Of a stretch of DNA of 55,206 nt, positions 47,401-55,206 are shown one piece after another. Numbering within the stretch: the stretch's first letter is position 1; each line of letters opens with the position of its first letter. The DNA is from Gammaproteobacteria bacterium. Its GTDB lineage: Bacteria > Pseudomonadota > Gammaproteobacteria > Chromatiales > Chromatiaceae. A program made the translations under genes and the position numbers. The notes beneath the pieces are model-generated. The model ran no database searches. It had not been told where the DNA came from and saw only the letters and a list, made by a program, of their open reading frames with translations. The stretch is from contig RZZN01000026.1 in the NCBI GenBank assembly GCA_009929855.1, positions 1 to 55,206 of the forward strand. The letters are read 5' to 3'.

Positions 47401-48213
47401 TCACCAGACCAAGACCAAGATGAGCACGCCCAAACCGATGCGATACAGCACGAAGGGCAGCATGCTGACCCGCTCGATGAATCTCAGGAAATAATGGATG
47501 GTGAGATAGGCAACCCCGAACGACAGCAGGCCACCGAGCAGGAGTGCGAGCCAGTCCACCGGTTCGGACGCTTGTATGAGGTCGAGTGTCTCGAGACTAC
47601 CGGCCATCAGGATGGTCGGGATGGCCAACAGGAAGGAGAAGCGCGAGGCGCCCTGGCGGCTCAGACCAAGCATCAGCGCGGCGGTGATCGTGATGCCCGA
47701 GCGCGAGACCCCGGGGATGATCGCCAGGGCCTGCATCACACCGATCAGCAAGGCATCACGCCATCTCAGATCATATTCGGTCCGGGTGCGCTTGCCTCGC
47801 CAATCCGCCCACCACAGCAGCAGCCCGAAGCCGATGCTGGTGCCGGCGATGACCAGCGCCGCGCGGGTCTCGTCGGCGCGCAGCAGGTCCAGCACCGTCT
47901 TGAGCGGTAGACCGAGCACCACGACCGGCAGGGTGGCCAGGATGATCATCCAACCGAGCCGTGCCTCGGGCCGATCGAGACGGCGGGTGCGCAGTGACTC
48001 CAGCACGGCCAGAATCATGGCCAGGATCTCGCGGCGGAAATAGAGCATGACCGCGCCCAGCGTGCCCAGATGCACCGCGACATCGAAGGCGAGACTTTGC
48101 AGGGCATATCCAAAAAGCAATGGGGTTAGAATGAGATGGCCCGAGCTGGAGATGGGGAGGAATTCTGTGATCCCCTGGACGAAGGCGAGGATCAGGATCT
48201 GCAGGCTGTCCAA
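47401..48213 (-). CDS. uppP: Undecaprenyl-diphosphatase
   Basis: This 270-aa BacA/UppP membrane enzyme recycles the undecaprenyl-pyrophosphate lipid carrier for peptidoglycan and polysaccharide synthesis. It has both family repeats: QGITEFLPISSSGHLIL (about 13-29) and ALAIIPGVSRSGITITAAL (about 160-178), with eight or so helices. I start at TTG 48213 (the product begins with DSLQILILAFVQG after Met), because GGAG lies 8 bases upstream and the length matches; the frame continues to 48291 without family similarity. Confidence 0.92.
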   Translation of the reverse strand: MDSLQILILAFVQGITEFLPISSSGHLILTPLLFGYALQSLAFDVAVHLGTLGAVMLYFRREILAMILAVLESLRTRRLDRPEARLGWMIILATLPVVVLGLPLKTVLDLLRADETRAALVIAGTSIGFGLLLWWADWRGKRTRTEYDLRWRDALLIGVMQALAIIPGVSRSGITITAALMLGLSRQGASRFSFLLAIPTILMAGSLETLDLIQASEPVDWLALLLGGLLSFGVAYLTIHYFLRFIERVSMLPFVLYRIGLGVLILVLVW

Positions 48214-48363
48214 GCGGATGGCTCCGGTCAAAGGCGGTTGGCGAGAGTGTCGCGCTGGAGCCCGCGTCCAGAGCCTGGAGGCGGGCTCCAACCGAGCGCG
48301 TTTGGCGATCCCCGCGGTGATCGAGTCACACCGAGCGCGGCGGCATGGGTGTCGAGTGCAAGT

Positions 48364-49065
48364 CTATCGCATCCATCCGGATGGCGCCGCGAAGGTCGAC
48401 CAACCCGCCAGCGGCGGCAGCCAGGTCCGCGCCACGGCGCCGATGTATCCGCGCTCCGGGATGAAGTGCTGGATCATGGGCGCGCGCGCCATGGGTGGAC
48501 GCGCGCGAAAGAGCCCTCGGCCATCGGTCTTGACGTCGGCCTCCAAGGCGGTCCAGGCCTGATAGAAGCGGTCGAGCCGCTGCGCCGGCGGCGCGCGACG
48601 GATGGCATCGGCGACCGCCGGGGCGAACATCCGGGCGGCGATGCGCTCGAGATCCGTGCGAGGGCGCAGATACTCGCAATCGATCCCGATCTCGGCGGCG
48701 GCTCCATGCCCAGTGGCGACCGCGACCAGGGCCAGATCACCGCTGGTGGTGAGATTGAACCGCAGCTCACCCCAGTCGGGTGGCAGGGCGGGCTTGCCGG
48801 TTGTGCCGCGGACGAATCGAAGCGCGGCGGGATCGCGTTCCAGATAGCGCCCCAGGATCAGCCGCAATCCGGCCTGGGCGCGGATCGAGCGGGCCTGGTG
48901 GGGGCCTTGCCGCGGATCATCCGCCCGCGCCCGCTGGTCCAGCACGGCGACGGCGCTCGCGAGCGCCATCCCGCGGGCGTCGGTGCGGATCCGCCACAGA
49001 TGGATCGCGGCGCCCTCGAGTCGCGGCCGCGCGGGTGGGTCTTGCCAATCGATGAGCTCTGACAT
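48364..49065 (-). CDS. 4'-phosphopantetheinyl transferase family protein
   Basis: This 233-aa protein is Sfp/Gsp-like in size and layout. The motifs are GTTGKPALPPDWGELRFNLT (about 87-106), EIGIDCEYLRPR (about 124-135) and FYQAWTALEADVKTDGRGL (about 167-185). Family enzymes attach the CoA arm to carrier proteins. Three consensus points differ: FNLSHS is FNLTTS, GIDVE is GIDCE, and W-x-x-KEA-x-x-K is WTALEADVK, with the KE lysine replaced by Leu. Activity is therefore less certain. No carrier protein, NRPS or PKS gene is adjacent. Confidence 0.75.
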   Translation of the reverse strand: MSELIDWQDPPARPRLEGAAIHLWRIRTDARGMALASAVAVLDQRARADDPRQGPHQARSIRAQAGLRLILGRYLERDPAALRFVRGTTGKPALPPDWGELRFNLTTSGDLALVAVATGHGAAAEIGIDCEYLRPRTDLERIAARMFAPAVADAIRRAPPAQRLDRFYQAWTALEADVKTDGRGLFRARPPMARAPMIQHFIPERGYIGAVARTWLPPLAGWSTFAAPSGWMR

Positions 49066-49355
49066 GATCGCGCTGGCCGCCGCGCGGACGGCTCATTGGA
49101 TGGATCCGATGCGAGTATGTGGTGGACCTGAACGCGGTGCGGCCGGGACGCGTCCGCTTGCTCATCGGCCTGGGCGCGCGACGCGCGCGCGGCCCTGGTC
49201 GCGACCACCACCGCGTCTCCCCGGATCGGCGCGAATCTGACCGACACGCCGCCCGCGTTGGGTATACTAATGCCTCGGGCGTGAGACGCACAGAGTCGCC
49301 CCGGCGGGTGACTGGATCGCTGGTCTTGCAGTCGCGAGAGCGGAGGGCACGAGCC
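49066..49355. other. Intergenic region upstream of the 71-aa gene
   Basis: This 290-bp stretch has a good -10 (TATACT, 49263-49268; 5 of 6) on the plus strand but no clear -35. A GACTG/CAGTC pair lies in the presumed leader (about 49309-49334). No longer gene is supported here. Confidence 0.35.
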
Positions 49356-49571
49356 TTGGGATCACTGGATCTTGAGCGGGTCGATTCATGCATCGAGTCC
49401 ATCTGCGCGCGCGGCTGTGCCAGTGTGCGACGCGACATCGCGACCCTGGAGGCCGGTGGCGACTTGTCCGAGACCCGCGCGCTCACCCCGGCCGAGCGCC
49501 GGCGCTTGCTCGATGAGCTGCGCCAGATCATGTCCGTCTATGGGGATGCCTGTCCCGTCGAGCGCCGCTAG
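49356..49571 (+). CDS. Small conserved-looking protein of unknown function (71 aa)
   Basis: I do not recognise this protein. It starts at TTG 49356, chosen because GGAGGG ends 8 bases upstream; the frame is open from 49119 but the earlier part is R/G/P-rich and not protein-like. The product has helix-friendly composition, with three cysteines near the N-terminus ([15 protein letters not shown], about 10-24) and one near the end (GDACP), and a charged helix with [20 protein letters not shown] (about 46-65). Four cysteines in 71 residues could bind a metal or cluster, but spacing fits no motif I know. It ends 73 bases before tex. Confidence 0.55.
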   Translation: MGSLDLERVDSCIESICARGCASVRRDIATLEAGGDLSETRALTPAERRRLLDELRQIMSVYGDACPVERR

Positions 49572-49644
49572 CCGTGTCGCCGTCGGGGTGATGGCGCATC
49601 CGCCACCCTCAATCCATCTCGATGCACATCCACCAGCGCTTGCG

Positions 49645-52041
49645 ATGACCCCGATGATCAGTATCACCCAGATCCTCACACGAGAGCTCGCCGCGCGCCC
49701 GGATCAGGTCGAGGCGGCCATCCGGCTGCTCGACGAAGGCGCCACCGTTCCTTTCATCGCGCGCTACCGCAAGGAGGCGACCGGCGGACTCGACGATACT
49801 CAATTGCGTCGTCTCGAGGAGCGTCTGATCTATCTGCGCGAGCTCGCCGAGCGCCGAGCCGTCGTGCTCGCGAGCATCGAGGCACAAGGCAAGCTCTCCC
49901 CCGAGTTGCAGGCCCGGATCCAGACCGCCGAGACCAAGCAGCAGCTCGAGGATCTCTATCTGCCCTTCAAGCCGAAGCGTCGGACCAAGGCCCAGATCGC
50001 CCGCGAGGCCGGTCTCGAGCCTTTGGCCACGGCCCTGCTCGCCGATCCAAGCGAACCGCCCGAGCAGCGCGCGCGTGCATTCATCGACCCGGCCAAGGGG
50101 ATCCCCGACACGGCCGCGGCACTGGAGGGCGCGCGTCAGATCCTGATGGAGTGCTTTGCCGAGGATGCCGAGCTGAGCGGGCGGCTGCGCGATCTGCTCT
50201 GGGAGCAGGGCATCCTGGTGTCCACCGTGATGGCCGGCAAGGAGGTCGAGGGCAACAAGTTCGCCGACTATTTCGATTATCGCGAGCCGATCGCGCGCAT
50301 CCCCTCGCACCGCGCACTGGCGCTCTTTCGCGGGCGCAACCAGGGCATCCTCAGCCTGGAGCTGATCGCGGGCGAGGGCGAGGATCCGGATGTCATCCAT
50401 CGCGGTCTGATCGCCGCGCATTTCGGGATCCGCCACGCTGGGCGACCCGCCGACGACTGGCTCCAGGAGACGGTTCGCAAGGCGTGGCGGATCAAGCTGA
50501 TGACGCGACTGGATCTCGAGCTCAAGGGGCGCTTGCTGGATACCGCCGAGAATGAGGCGATCCGGGTCTTCGGGCTCAATCTCAAGGCGCTGCTGCTGGC
50601 GGCGCCTGCCGGTCGACGGCCGACCATGGGGCTGGATCCTGGACTGCGCACCGGGGTCAAGGTGGCGGTGGTCGACGCCACCGGGCGGGTCGTCGAGACC
50701 GCGACCATCTATCCTCATGTCCCTCGCAATCAATGGGATGCCGCGATCGTCCGGCTCGCCGAGCTGGCGCGCGCCCATGCCGTCGAGCAGATCGGGATCG
50801 GCAACGGCACCGCCTCGCGCGAGACCGATCGGTTGGTGCGCGAGCTGATCGCGCGGCACCGCGAGCTGGGACTGCGTGCCCTGGTCGTGAGCGAGGCTGG
50901 GGCCTCGGTCTACTCGGCCTCCGAGCTGGCCTCCCAGGAGCTGCCCGAGCTCGATGTCGCGCTGCGCGGCGCGGTCTCGATCGCCCGGCGTCTGCAGGAT
51001 CCGCTCGCCGAGCTAGTCAAGATCGAGCCCAAGGCGATCGGGGTCGGCCAGTATCAACACGACGTCAATCAGCCACGTTTGGCTCGGACACTCGACGCGG
51101 TGGTGGAGGACTGTGTCAATGCCGTTGGCGTGGATCTCAACACCGCCTCGGTGCCTTTGCTGACACGGGTCTCTGGGCTCAATCGCGGGCTCGCCGAGGG
51201 CATCGTGCGTTTTCGCGAGACCCACGGGGCCTTCTCGAGCCGTCGCGATCTGCTCGCGGTGCCCCGCTTCGGCGAGAAGACCTTTCAGCAGTGCGCTGGC
51301 TTCTTGCGGATCAATGACGGCGACGAGCCGCTCGATGCCTCGGCCGTCCATCCCGAGGCCTATCCGGTGGTGCGGCGCATCCTGGCACACACCGGCAAAC
51401 CGGTCTCCGCCCTGATCGGCGACAGCGCCACGCTGCGACGTCTGGAGCCCTCATCATTCACCGACGCGCGTTTCGGTCTGCCGACAGTCAGGGACATCCT
51501 GGCCGAGCTGGAGAAGCCGGGTCGCGATCCGCGCCCCGAATTGCGCGCGGCCCAGCTCGCCGATGGCGTGGAGACCCTCTCCGACCTCAAACCGGGGATG
51601 ATCCTGGAGGGCACGGTCACCAACGTGACCAATTTTGGCGCCTTCGTCGACATCGGCGTGCATCAGGACGGCCTGGTGCATGTCTCGGCGCTTGCCGATC
51701 GTTTCGTCAAGGATCCACACGAACTGGTCAAATCAGGTGATCTCGTCAAGGTCAAGGTCCTGGAGATCGACCCGGTGCGCAAACGCATCGCGCTGAGCAT
51801 GCGTCTCGGCGATCCGGCGGTGACGCACGCCAAGGACGGGGCGCGGGACCGACCCGCGGAGCGCCGGCAGCGACTCGAGCCGGGCGCCCAACCAGCGCGG
51901 ACCGCGCCGTCACGCCGTTCCGGTCGCTCCAGCGCCGCGGGCGCCGGTCACTCGACCACGACCACTGGATCCGGGCGCGAGTCAGGGCAGGGCACGAGTG
52001 CCATCGCCGATGCCTTCGCCAAGGCCAAGGGCTCGGGCTGA
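49645..52041 (+). CDS. tex: Tex family transcription accessory / S1 RNA-binding protein
   Basis: This 798-aa protein is a bacterial Tex, the relative of the core of eukaryotic Spt6. It has an N-terminal helical Tex_N region (about 8-190, with [21 protein letters not shown] split near 25-45), a YqgF/RNase H-like domain ([19 protein letters not shown], about 328-346), helix-hairpin-helix modules (about 490-560), and an S1 domain ([20 protein letters not shown] near 651-670). A low-complexity R/S/T/G tail of about 70 residues ends in [13 protein letters not shown] 49645 is used (49654 also possible). The SET-domain gene follows after 12 bp. Confidence 0.95.
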   Translation: MTPMISITQILTRELAARPDQVEAAIRLLDEGATVPFIARYRKEATGGLDDTQLRRLEERLIYLRELAERRAVVLASIEAQGKLSPELQARIQTAETKQQLEDLYLPFKPKRRTKAQIAREAGLEPLATALLADPSEPPEQRARAFIDPAKGIPDTAAALEGARQILMECFAEDAELSGRLRDLLWEQGILVSTVMAGKEVEGNKFADYFDYREPIARIPSHRALALFRGRNQGILSLELIAGEGEDPDVIHRGLIAAHFGIRHAGRPADDWLQETVRKAWRIKLMTRLDLELKGRLLDTAENEAIRVFGLNLKALLLAAPAGRRPTMGLDPGLRTGVKVAVVDATGRVVETATIYPHVPRNQWDAAIVRLAELARAHAVEQIGIGNGTASRETDRLVRELIARHRELGLRALVVSEAGASVYSASELASQELPELDVALRGAVSIARRLQDPLAELVKIEPKAIGVGQYQHDVNQPRLARTLDAVVEDCVNAVGVDLNTASVPLLTRVSGLNRGLAEGIVRFRETHGAFSSRRDLLAVPRFGEKTFQQCAGFLRINDGDEPLDASAVHPEAYPVVRRILAHTGKPVSALIGDSATLRRLEPSSFTDARFGLPTVRDILAELEKPGRDPRPELRAAQLADGVETLSDLKPGMILEGTVTNVTNFGAFVDIGVHQDGLVHVSALADRFVKDPHELVKSGDLVKVKVLEIDPVRKRIALSMRLGDPAVTHAKDGARDRPAERRQRLEPGAQPARTAPSRRSGRSSAAGAGHSTTTTGSGRESGQGTSAIADAFAKAKGSG

Positions 52042-52053
52042 GCGGCGCGCTCG

Positions 52054-52398
52054 ATGACACGCAAGCATCACGCCGATACCGATGATGCCTTGGGACGTCG
52101 GGTCTATCGCGCCATGTCGTCGATCCATGGTCAGGGCTGCTTTGCCCGGGTCGCCTTTGCACCGGGCGATTGGATTGGCACCTACGAGGGCCGCGAGGTC
52201 AGCGAGGACGGCACTCACGTGCTCTGGATCTACGACAGTGACGGGCGCATCCTGGTCGGCCGAGATGGATGCAATCTGTTGCGGTGGCTCAATCATAGCG
52301 ATGACCCGAATGCCGAGTTCGACGGGTTCGATCTTTATGCGCGGCGCGCCATCGCCATCGACGACGAAATCACCTTCGATTATCACGGCGCCTGCTGA
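52054..52398 (+). CDS. Minimal SET-domain protein (putative protein-lysine methyltransferase)
   Basis: This 114-aa protein is nearly all SET domain. It has the opening strand pattern SSIHGQGCFARVAFAPGDWI (about 22-41), GTYEGREV, the SAM/lysine-site motif NLLRWLNHSDDPNAEF (about 74-89), and the terminal DDEITFDYHG (about 102-111) with the catalytic tyrosine. There are no pre-SET or post-SET zinc motifs. Bacterial mini-SET proteins can methylate lysines, but their substrates are mostly unknown. It lies 12 bp after tex, and its TGA is directly followed by the GTG of a histidine kinase, which suggests one transcript. Transfer from eukaryotes is not implied, as such proteins are widespread in bacteria. 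Confidence 0.88.
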   Translation: MTRKHHADTDDALGRRVYRAMSSIHGQGCFARVAFAPGDWIGTYEGREVSEDGTHVLWIYDSDGRILVGRDGCNLLRWLNHSDDPNAEFDGFDLYARRAIAIDDEITFDYHGAC

Positions 52399-55206
52399 GT
52401 GAACCGACCCGGCCACTCGCGGCTTGCCGCGCTCCGCCAGCGCTGGACTGAACGGGCATCGCCGACGCCGCCGCGGCCCGCGCCTGACGGGCATGCGGTT
52501 TCATTGTGGCTGATCCTCACCTTCGCCTTCATCCTGCTCATGGTCTCCACCGCGAGCACGATCGGGATTCTGGCCTACCAGTCGGGTCAGGCGGCGCTGA
52601 CGACACTCGCGCGCCAATTGACCAGCGAGATCGGTCATCGCGTCGATCAGCAGCTCGCCCATTCGGTCAGCGACATCGATCAAGTCGTGCGTGGGAATGC
52701 CGATCTGATCCGTCAGGGCCTGCTCGACTGGCGCGATCCAGCCGAGTTGGCACGGCACTTCGCCGGTCAGCTCCGCATGAGTCCGTCTGCCGATGGCATT
52801 GCCTTGTTGAGTGAGCGGCATGCCTCGGTGATCCTCGAGCGCGCGGGCTCGAGCGAGCTGATCCTGCGCCGCTTCGATACCGCGAACGAACCCCGGCTGA
52901 GTCGCTACCGTGCCGACCTGGATGGACAGGTCTTGCAGCTGATCGACTCCGATCACCACTACGACCCCCGCAATCACCCGCCAGACCAACCGCACTATCC
53001 AATCTTTCGCCAGGCTGAGCAGGGGCACTGGCGCGTGCTTGCCAGTCTCGCCGAGGGTCAGGAGCGACCCCGCTTGATCGTGACCTTCGGGCTGCCCTTC
53101 TCGGATGATTCGGGGGCAGTGCAAGGCGTGCTCCTCGCGAGCATGTCGCTGAGCCGGATCAGCACGTTTCTCCGCGCGATGGAGGTTGGTCGCAATGGTC
53201 AGACCTTTCTGATCGATCGCGAGGGCATGCTGGTGGCAAGCTCAACCGGCGAAATCCCCATCGATACGCACGCGCTGAGCGCCGTCGGGCCCGATGACGC
53301 GGTCAAGCAACGACGCTTGAGCGCGCGCGCGAGCAGCGATCCGCTCACCCGCGCGGCGGCGCATTCCCTGTTGGCGCTCGGGCCCACCCTGACCTGGCTC
53401 GTGCAACCGCGTGTCTTTGAGTTCACTGCCATGGGAGAGGGCTATCTCGCCGAGGCACTGCCATTGTCCAGGACCAACAGCCATCCGGATTGGATCACGA
53501 TCGTGGTGGCCCCAAGACGCGATTTCACCGCCTTGATCGCCGCTCAACGCGATAGCCTGATCCTGTTCTCCGCCTTGGTGATGTTGAGCACCATCCTGTT
53601 GGGGTTGGGCGCGGCCAGTCTGATCAGTCGCCCGTTGCGTGATCTGACGACGGCCAGCTGTCAGATCGCCAATGGCGACTTCGACCATCCCATGCCGGCC
53701 ACCCCGATCCAGGAGCTCAGACGCCTGGGTGCCGCGTTCGTCACCATGAGCCAGCGCTTGCATGCCGCCTTCGCCGATCTGCGCCAGGCCGAGCGGCTGT
53801 TGGCCGAGCACAACCGCGACCTCGAGCAGCGTGTCGCCGAGCGGACCACCGAGCTGATCGGCGCCCGCGCCCAGGTCGAGACGGTGATGGCGCAGCTGAC
53901 CATCTCTGAGGCGAAATTCCGCGGGATGTTCGAGCAGTCGCCAGCCGGGATCGCCTTGATCGAGCCCGCGAGCGGACGTCTGCTGGAGGCCAACGAGCAA
54001 CTCTTGGAGATCATCGGGCGAACCCGAGCCGAGCTGATCGCGCAGGGTGCATCACTGCTCCTGCCGGACACGGACCCGCTGCCCGAGTCGGCGGACTGGG
54101 TCCGGCGGCTCGTCGCTGAGCGCGCCACGGCGCAGCTCGAGCAGCGCTATCTGCACCCGGATGGGACTGAGGTTTGGGGGCATCTGCGAGTGAGCGTCCT
54201 GGCGATCGGCGCCGCGGCCGACCCGCTGCAGCTGTGGTTGATCGATGACATCACCGCCCGCAAGCGTGCCGAGTCACGCTTGACGGCGAGCGAGCGCAAG
54301 CTCCGCACGATCCTGGACAATCTGCCGATCCCGATCGGCACCATGTCACTGATGCCGGAGCGGCCGGTGACCTACGTCAACGAGCAATTCGTCCACACCC
54401 TGGGTTATCGGCTCACCGACATCGACGACGAGTCGACCTGGATGCGGCTGGCCTATCCCGATCCGCTCTATCGGCGCAGGGTCAATGCCTGGTGGGAGCG
54501 CGCGGTGCGCCGGGCGATCAAGACCACTGGCAAGGTCGAGCCACGTGAATTCAGGGTCACCGGCAAGGATGGTCGGGTCTTCAATCTACTCATCAGCGCC
54601 ACTGTCCTGGAGGACATACTGCTTGCGGTCTTCATCGATATCACCCAGCGCAAGCGCGACGAGGCGGAGCTGCGCCAGGCCCATGCGGCCGCCGAGTCGG
54701 CCAATGCGACCAAGAGCGCATTCCTGGCCCAGATGACCCACGAGCTGCGCACTCCGCTGCATGCCATCCTTGGATTCACCCAGGTGCTGGACACTTTACT
54801 TGAAGAACATGCTGTATCCTGTCAAGATGAAAACGATTCCTTCAGGACACGACGCAACGAGATGTTGCGGGCGATCCAGCGCAACGGACGCCTTCTGATG
54901 ACACTGATCAATGACGCACTCGACCTCAGTAGCTTGGAGCATGGTGGACTAGTCCTGGAGATCGGGCCGACCGATCTGCATCGTCTATTGAGCGATTGCA
55001 TCGCGAATTTCTCGACCTTGGCGGCAAGCAGGGGGCTGACCCTGCAATTGCAGCAGACAGCCGATCTGCCAGCGGGTGTTTGGTTGGATGGACGGCGACT
55101 GACCCAGATCCTTGGCAACCTACTCGGAAATGCGATCAAATTCACCGAGCAGGGGACGGTGCGTCTGCGCGCCGAGGCCATCCCCCATTCTGGTCTGCCC
55201 AGGCAG
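52399..55206 (+). CDS. Large sensor histidine kinase (dCache-HAMP-PAS-PAS-HisKA), cut by window end
   Basis: An uninterrupted frame of 936 codons runs from GTG 52399, which abuts the SET gene stop (TGAGTG), to the last base. Domains: TM1 (about 35-58), a large periplasmic dCache-like sensor (about 60-385), TM2 (about 386-410), HAMP (about 411-465), a coiled coil (AEHNRDLEQRVAERTTEL), PAS1 (about 510-615), PAS2 (about 635-755) and HisKA with AQMTHELRTPLHAILGF (His781). The HATPase_c N-box (NLLGNAIKF, about 908-916) is reached but G-boxes lie beyond the edge. A receiver or Hpt domain may follow. Ligand unknown. An ATG at 52540 lies inside TM1 and is a less likely start. Confidence 0.9.
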   Translation, partial: MNRPGHSRLAALRQRWTERASPTPPRPAPDGHAVSLWLILTFAFILLMVSTASTIGILAYQSGQAALTTLARQLTSEIGHRVDQQLAHSVSDIDQVVRGNADLIRQGLLDWRDPAELARHFAGQLRMSPSADGIALLSERHASVILERAGSSELILRRFDTANEPRLSRYRADLDGQVLQLIDSDHHYDPRNHPPDQPHYPIFRQAEQGHWRVLASLAEGQERPRLIVTFGLPFSDDSGAVQGVLLASMSLSRISTFLRAMEVGRNGQTFLIDREGMLVASSTGEIPIDTHALSAVGPDDAVKQRRLSARASSDPLTRAAAHSLLALGPTLTWLVQPRVFEFTAMGEGYLAEALPLSRTNSHPDWITIVVAPRRDFTALIAAQRDSLILFSALVMLSTILLGLGAASLISRPLRDLTTASCQIANGDFDHPMPATPIQELRRLGAAFVTMSQRLHAAFADLRQAERLLAEHNRDLEQRVAERTTELIGARAQVETVMAQLTISEAKFRGMFEQSPAGIALIEPASGRLLEANEQLLEIIGRTRAELIAQGASLLLPDTDPLPESADWVRRLVAERATAQLEQRYLHPDGTEVWGHLRVSVLAIGAAADPLQLWLIDDITARKRAESRLTASERKLRTILDNLPIPIGTMSLMPERPVTYVNEQFVHTLGYRLTDIDDESTWMRLAYPDPLYRRRVNAWWERAVRRAIKTTGKVEPREFRVTGKDGRVFNLLISATVLEDILLAVFIDITQRKRDEAELRQAHAAAESANATKSAFLAQMTHELRTPLHAILGFTQVLDTLLEEHAVSCQDENDSFRTRRNEMLRAIQRNGRLLMTLINDALDLSSLEHGGLVLEIGPTDLHRLLSDCIANFSTLAASRGLTLQLQQTADLPAGVWLDGRRLTQILGNLLGNAIKFTEQGTVRLRAEAIPHSGLPRQ

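Overview
The window looks like a piece of the chromosome of a GC-rich phototrophic or chemolithoautotrophic gammaproteobacterium, most likely a purple sulfur bacterium (Chromatiaceae). This rests on the combination of a proteobacterial-type phosphoribulokinase, a complete Rnf electron-transport cluster, a complete bidirectional NAD-linked [NiFe] hydrogenase (hoxEFUYH plus its protease), GTP-type PEP carboxykinase, and gammaproteobacterial housekeeping genes (ybeZ-ybeY-corC, miaB, rsmA, lon, metG, mtgA). The family-level placement is inference from gene content; no rRNA is present.

Layout. 1-2100: a degenerate, repeat-rich patch with one apparently intact Rpn-family (PD-(D/E)XK) gene. It is flanked by two copies of a 54-bp direct repeat that are remnants of a second Rpn-like gene, then REP-like, 24-bp, 18-19-bp and 14-bp repeats. 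2.1-5.5 kb: lon and rsmA (minus). 5.9-12.8 kb (plus): pckG, miaB, then ybeZ-ybeY-corC coupled to a predicted exported RNase T2. 12.9-16.2 kb: prk (minus) divergent from an RpfC-like hybrid histidine kinase (plus). 16.2-24.4 kb (minus): rnfABCDGE, a cysteine-rich exported protein of unknown function, and metG. 24.7-26.5 kb (plus): apbC/mrp and dcd. 26.6-32.7 kb (minus): hoxEFUYH, hoxW, mtgA. 32.9-33.7 kb: pssA. 33.9-37.9 kb (minus): wzb-wza-wzc-like polysaccharide export and tyrosine-phosphorylation genes, divergent from a membrane SpoIIE/PP2C phosphatase. 40-41.6 kb: two poorly known proteins and tRNA-Val(CAC). 41.9-46.1 kb (plus): sufBCD and sufT without sufS, sufE/U or iscR. 46.2-49.1 kb (minus): an alkaline-phosphatase-superfamily enzyme, uppP and a PPTase. 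49.4-55.2 kb (plus): a 71-aa protein, tex, a small SET-domain protein, and a very large dCache-PAS-PAS histidine kinase that runs off the window.

How it fits together. Rnf and Hox both connect reduced ferredoxin/NADH pools to ion gradients or H2, and prk commits carbon to the Calvin cycle, so the middle third is a redox and carbon module. Apart from the edges most genes are standard. The less usual points are the compact tex-SET-kinase cluster (Tex is the bacterial relative of eukaryotic Spt6), the RNase T2 coupled to the ybe operon, a stand-alone DUF2779-like protein that seems to have lost its nuclease acids, and the repeat arrays, one of which includes the lon stop codon. CDS starts were chosen by Shine-Dalgarno context and family length and are flagged where uncertain.
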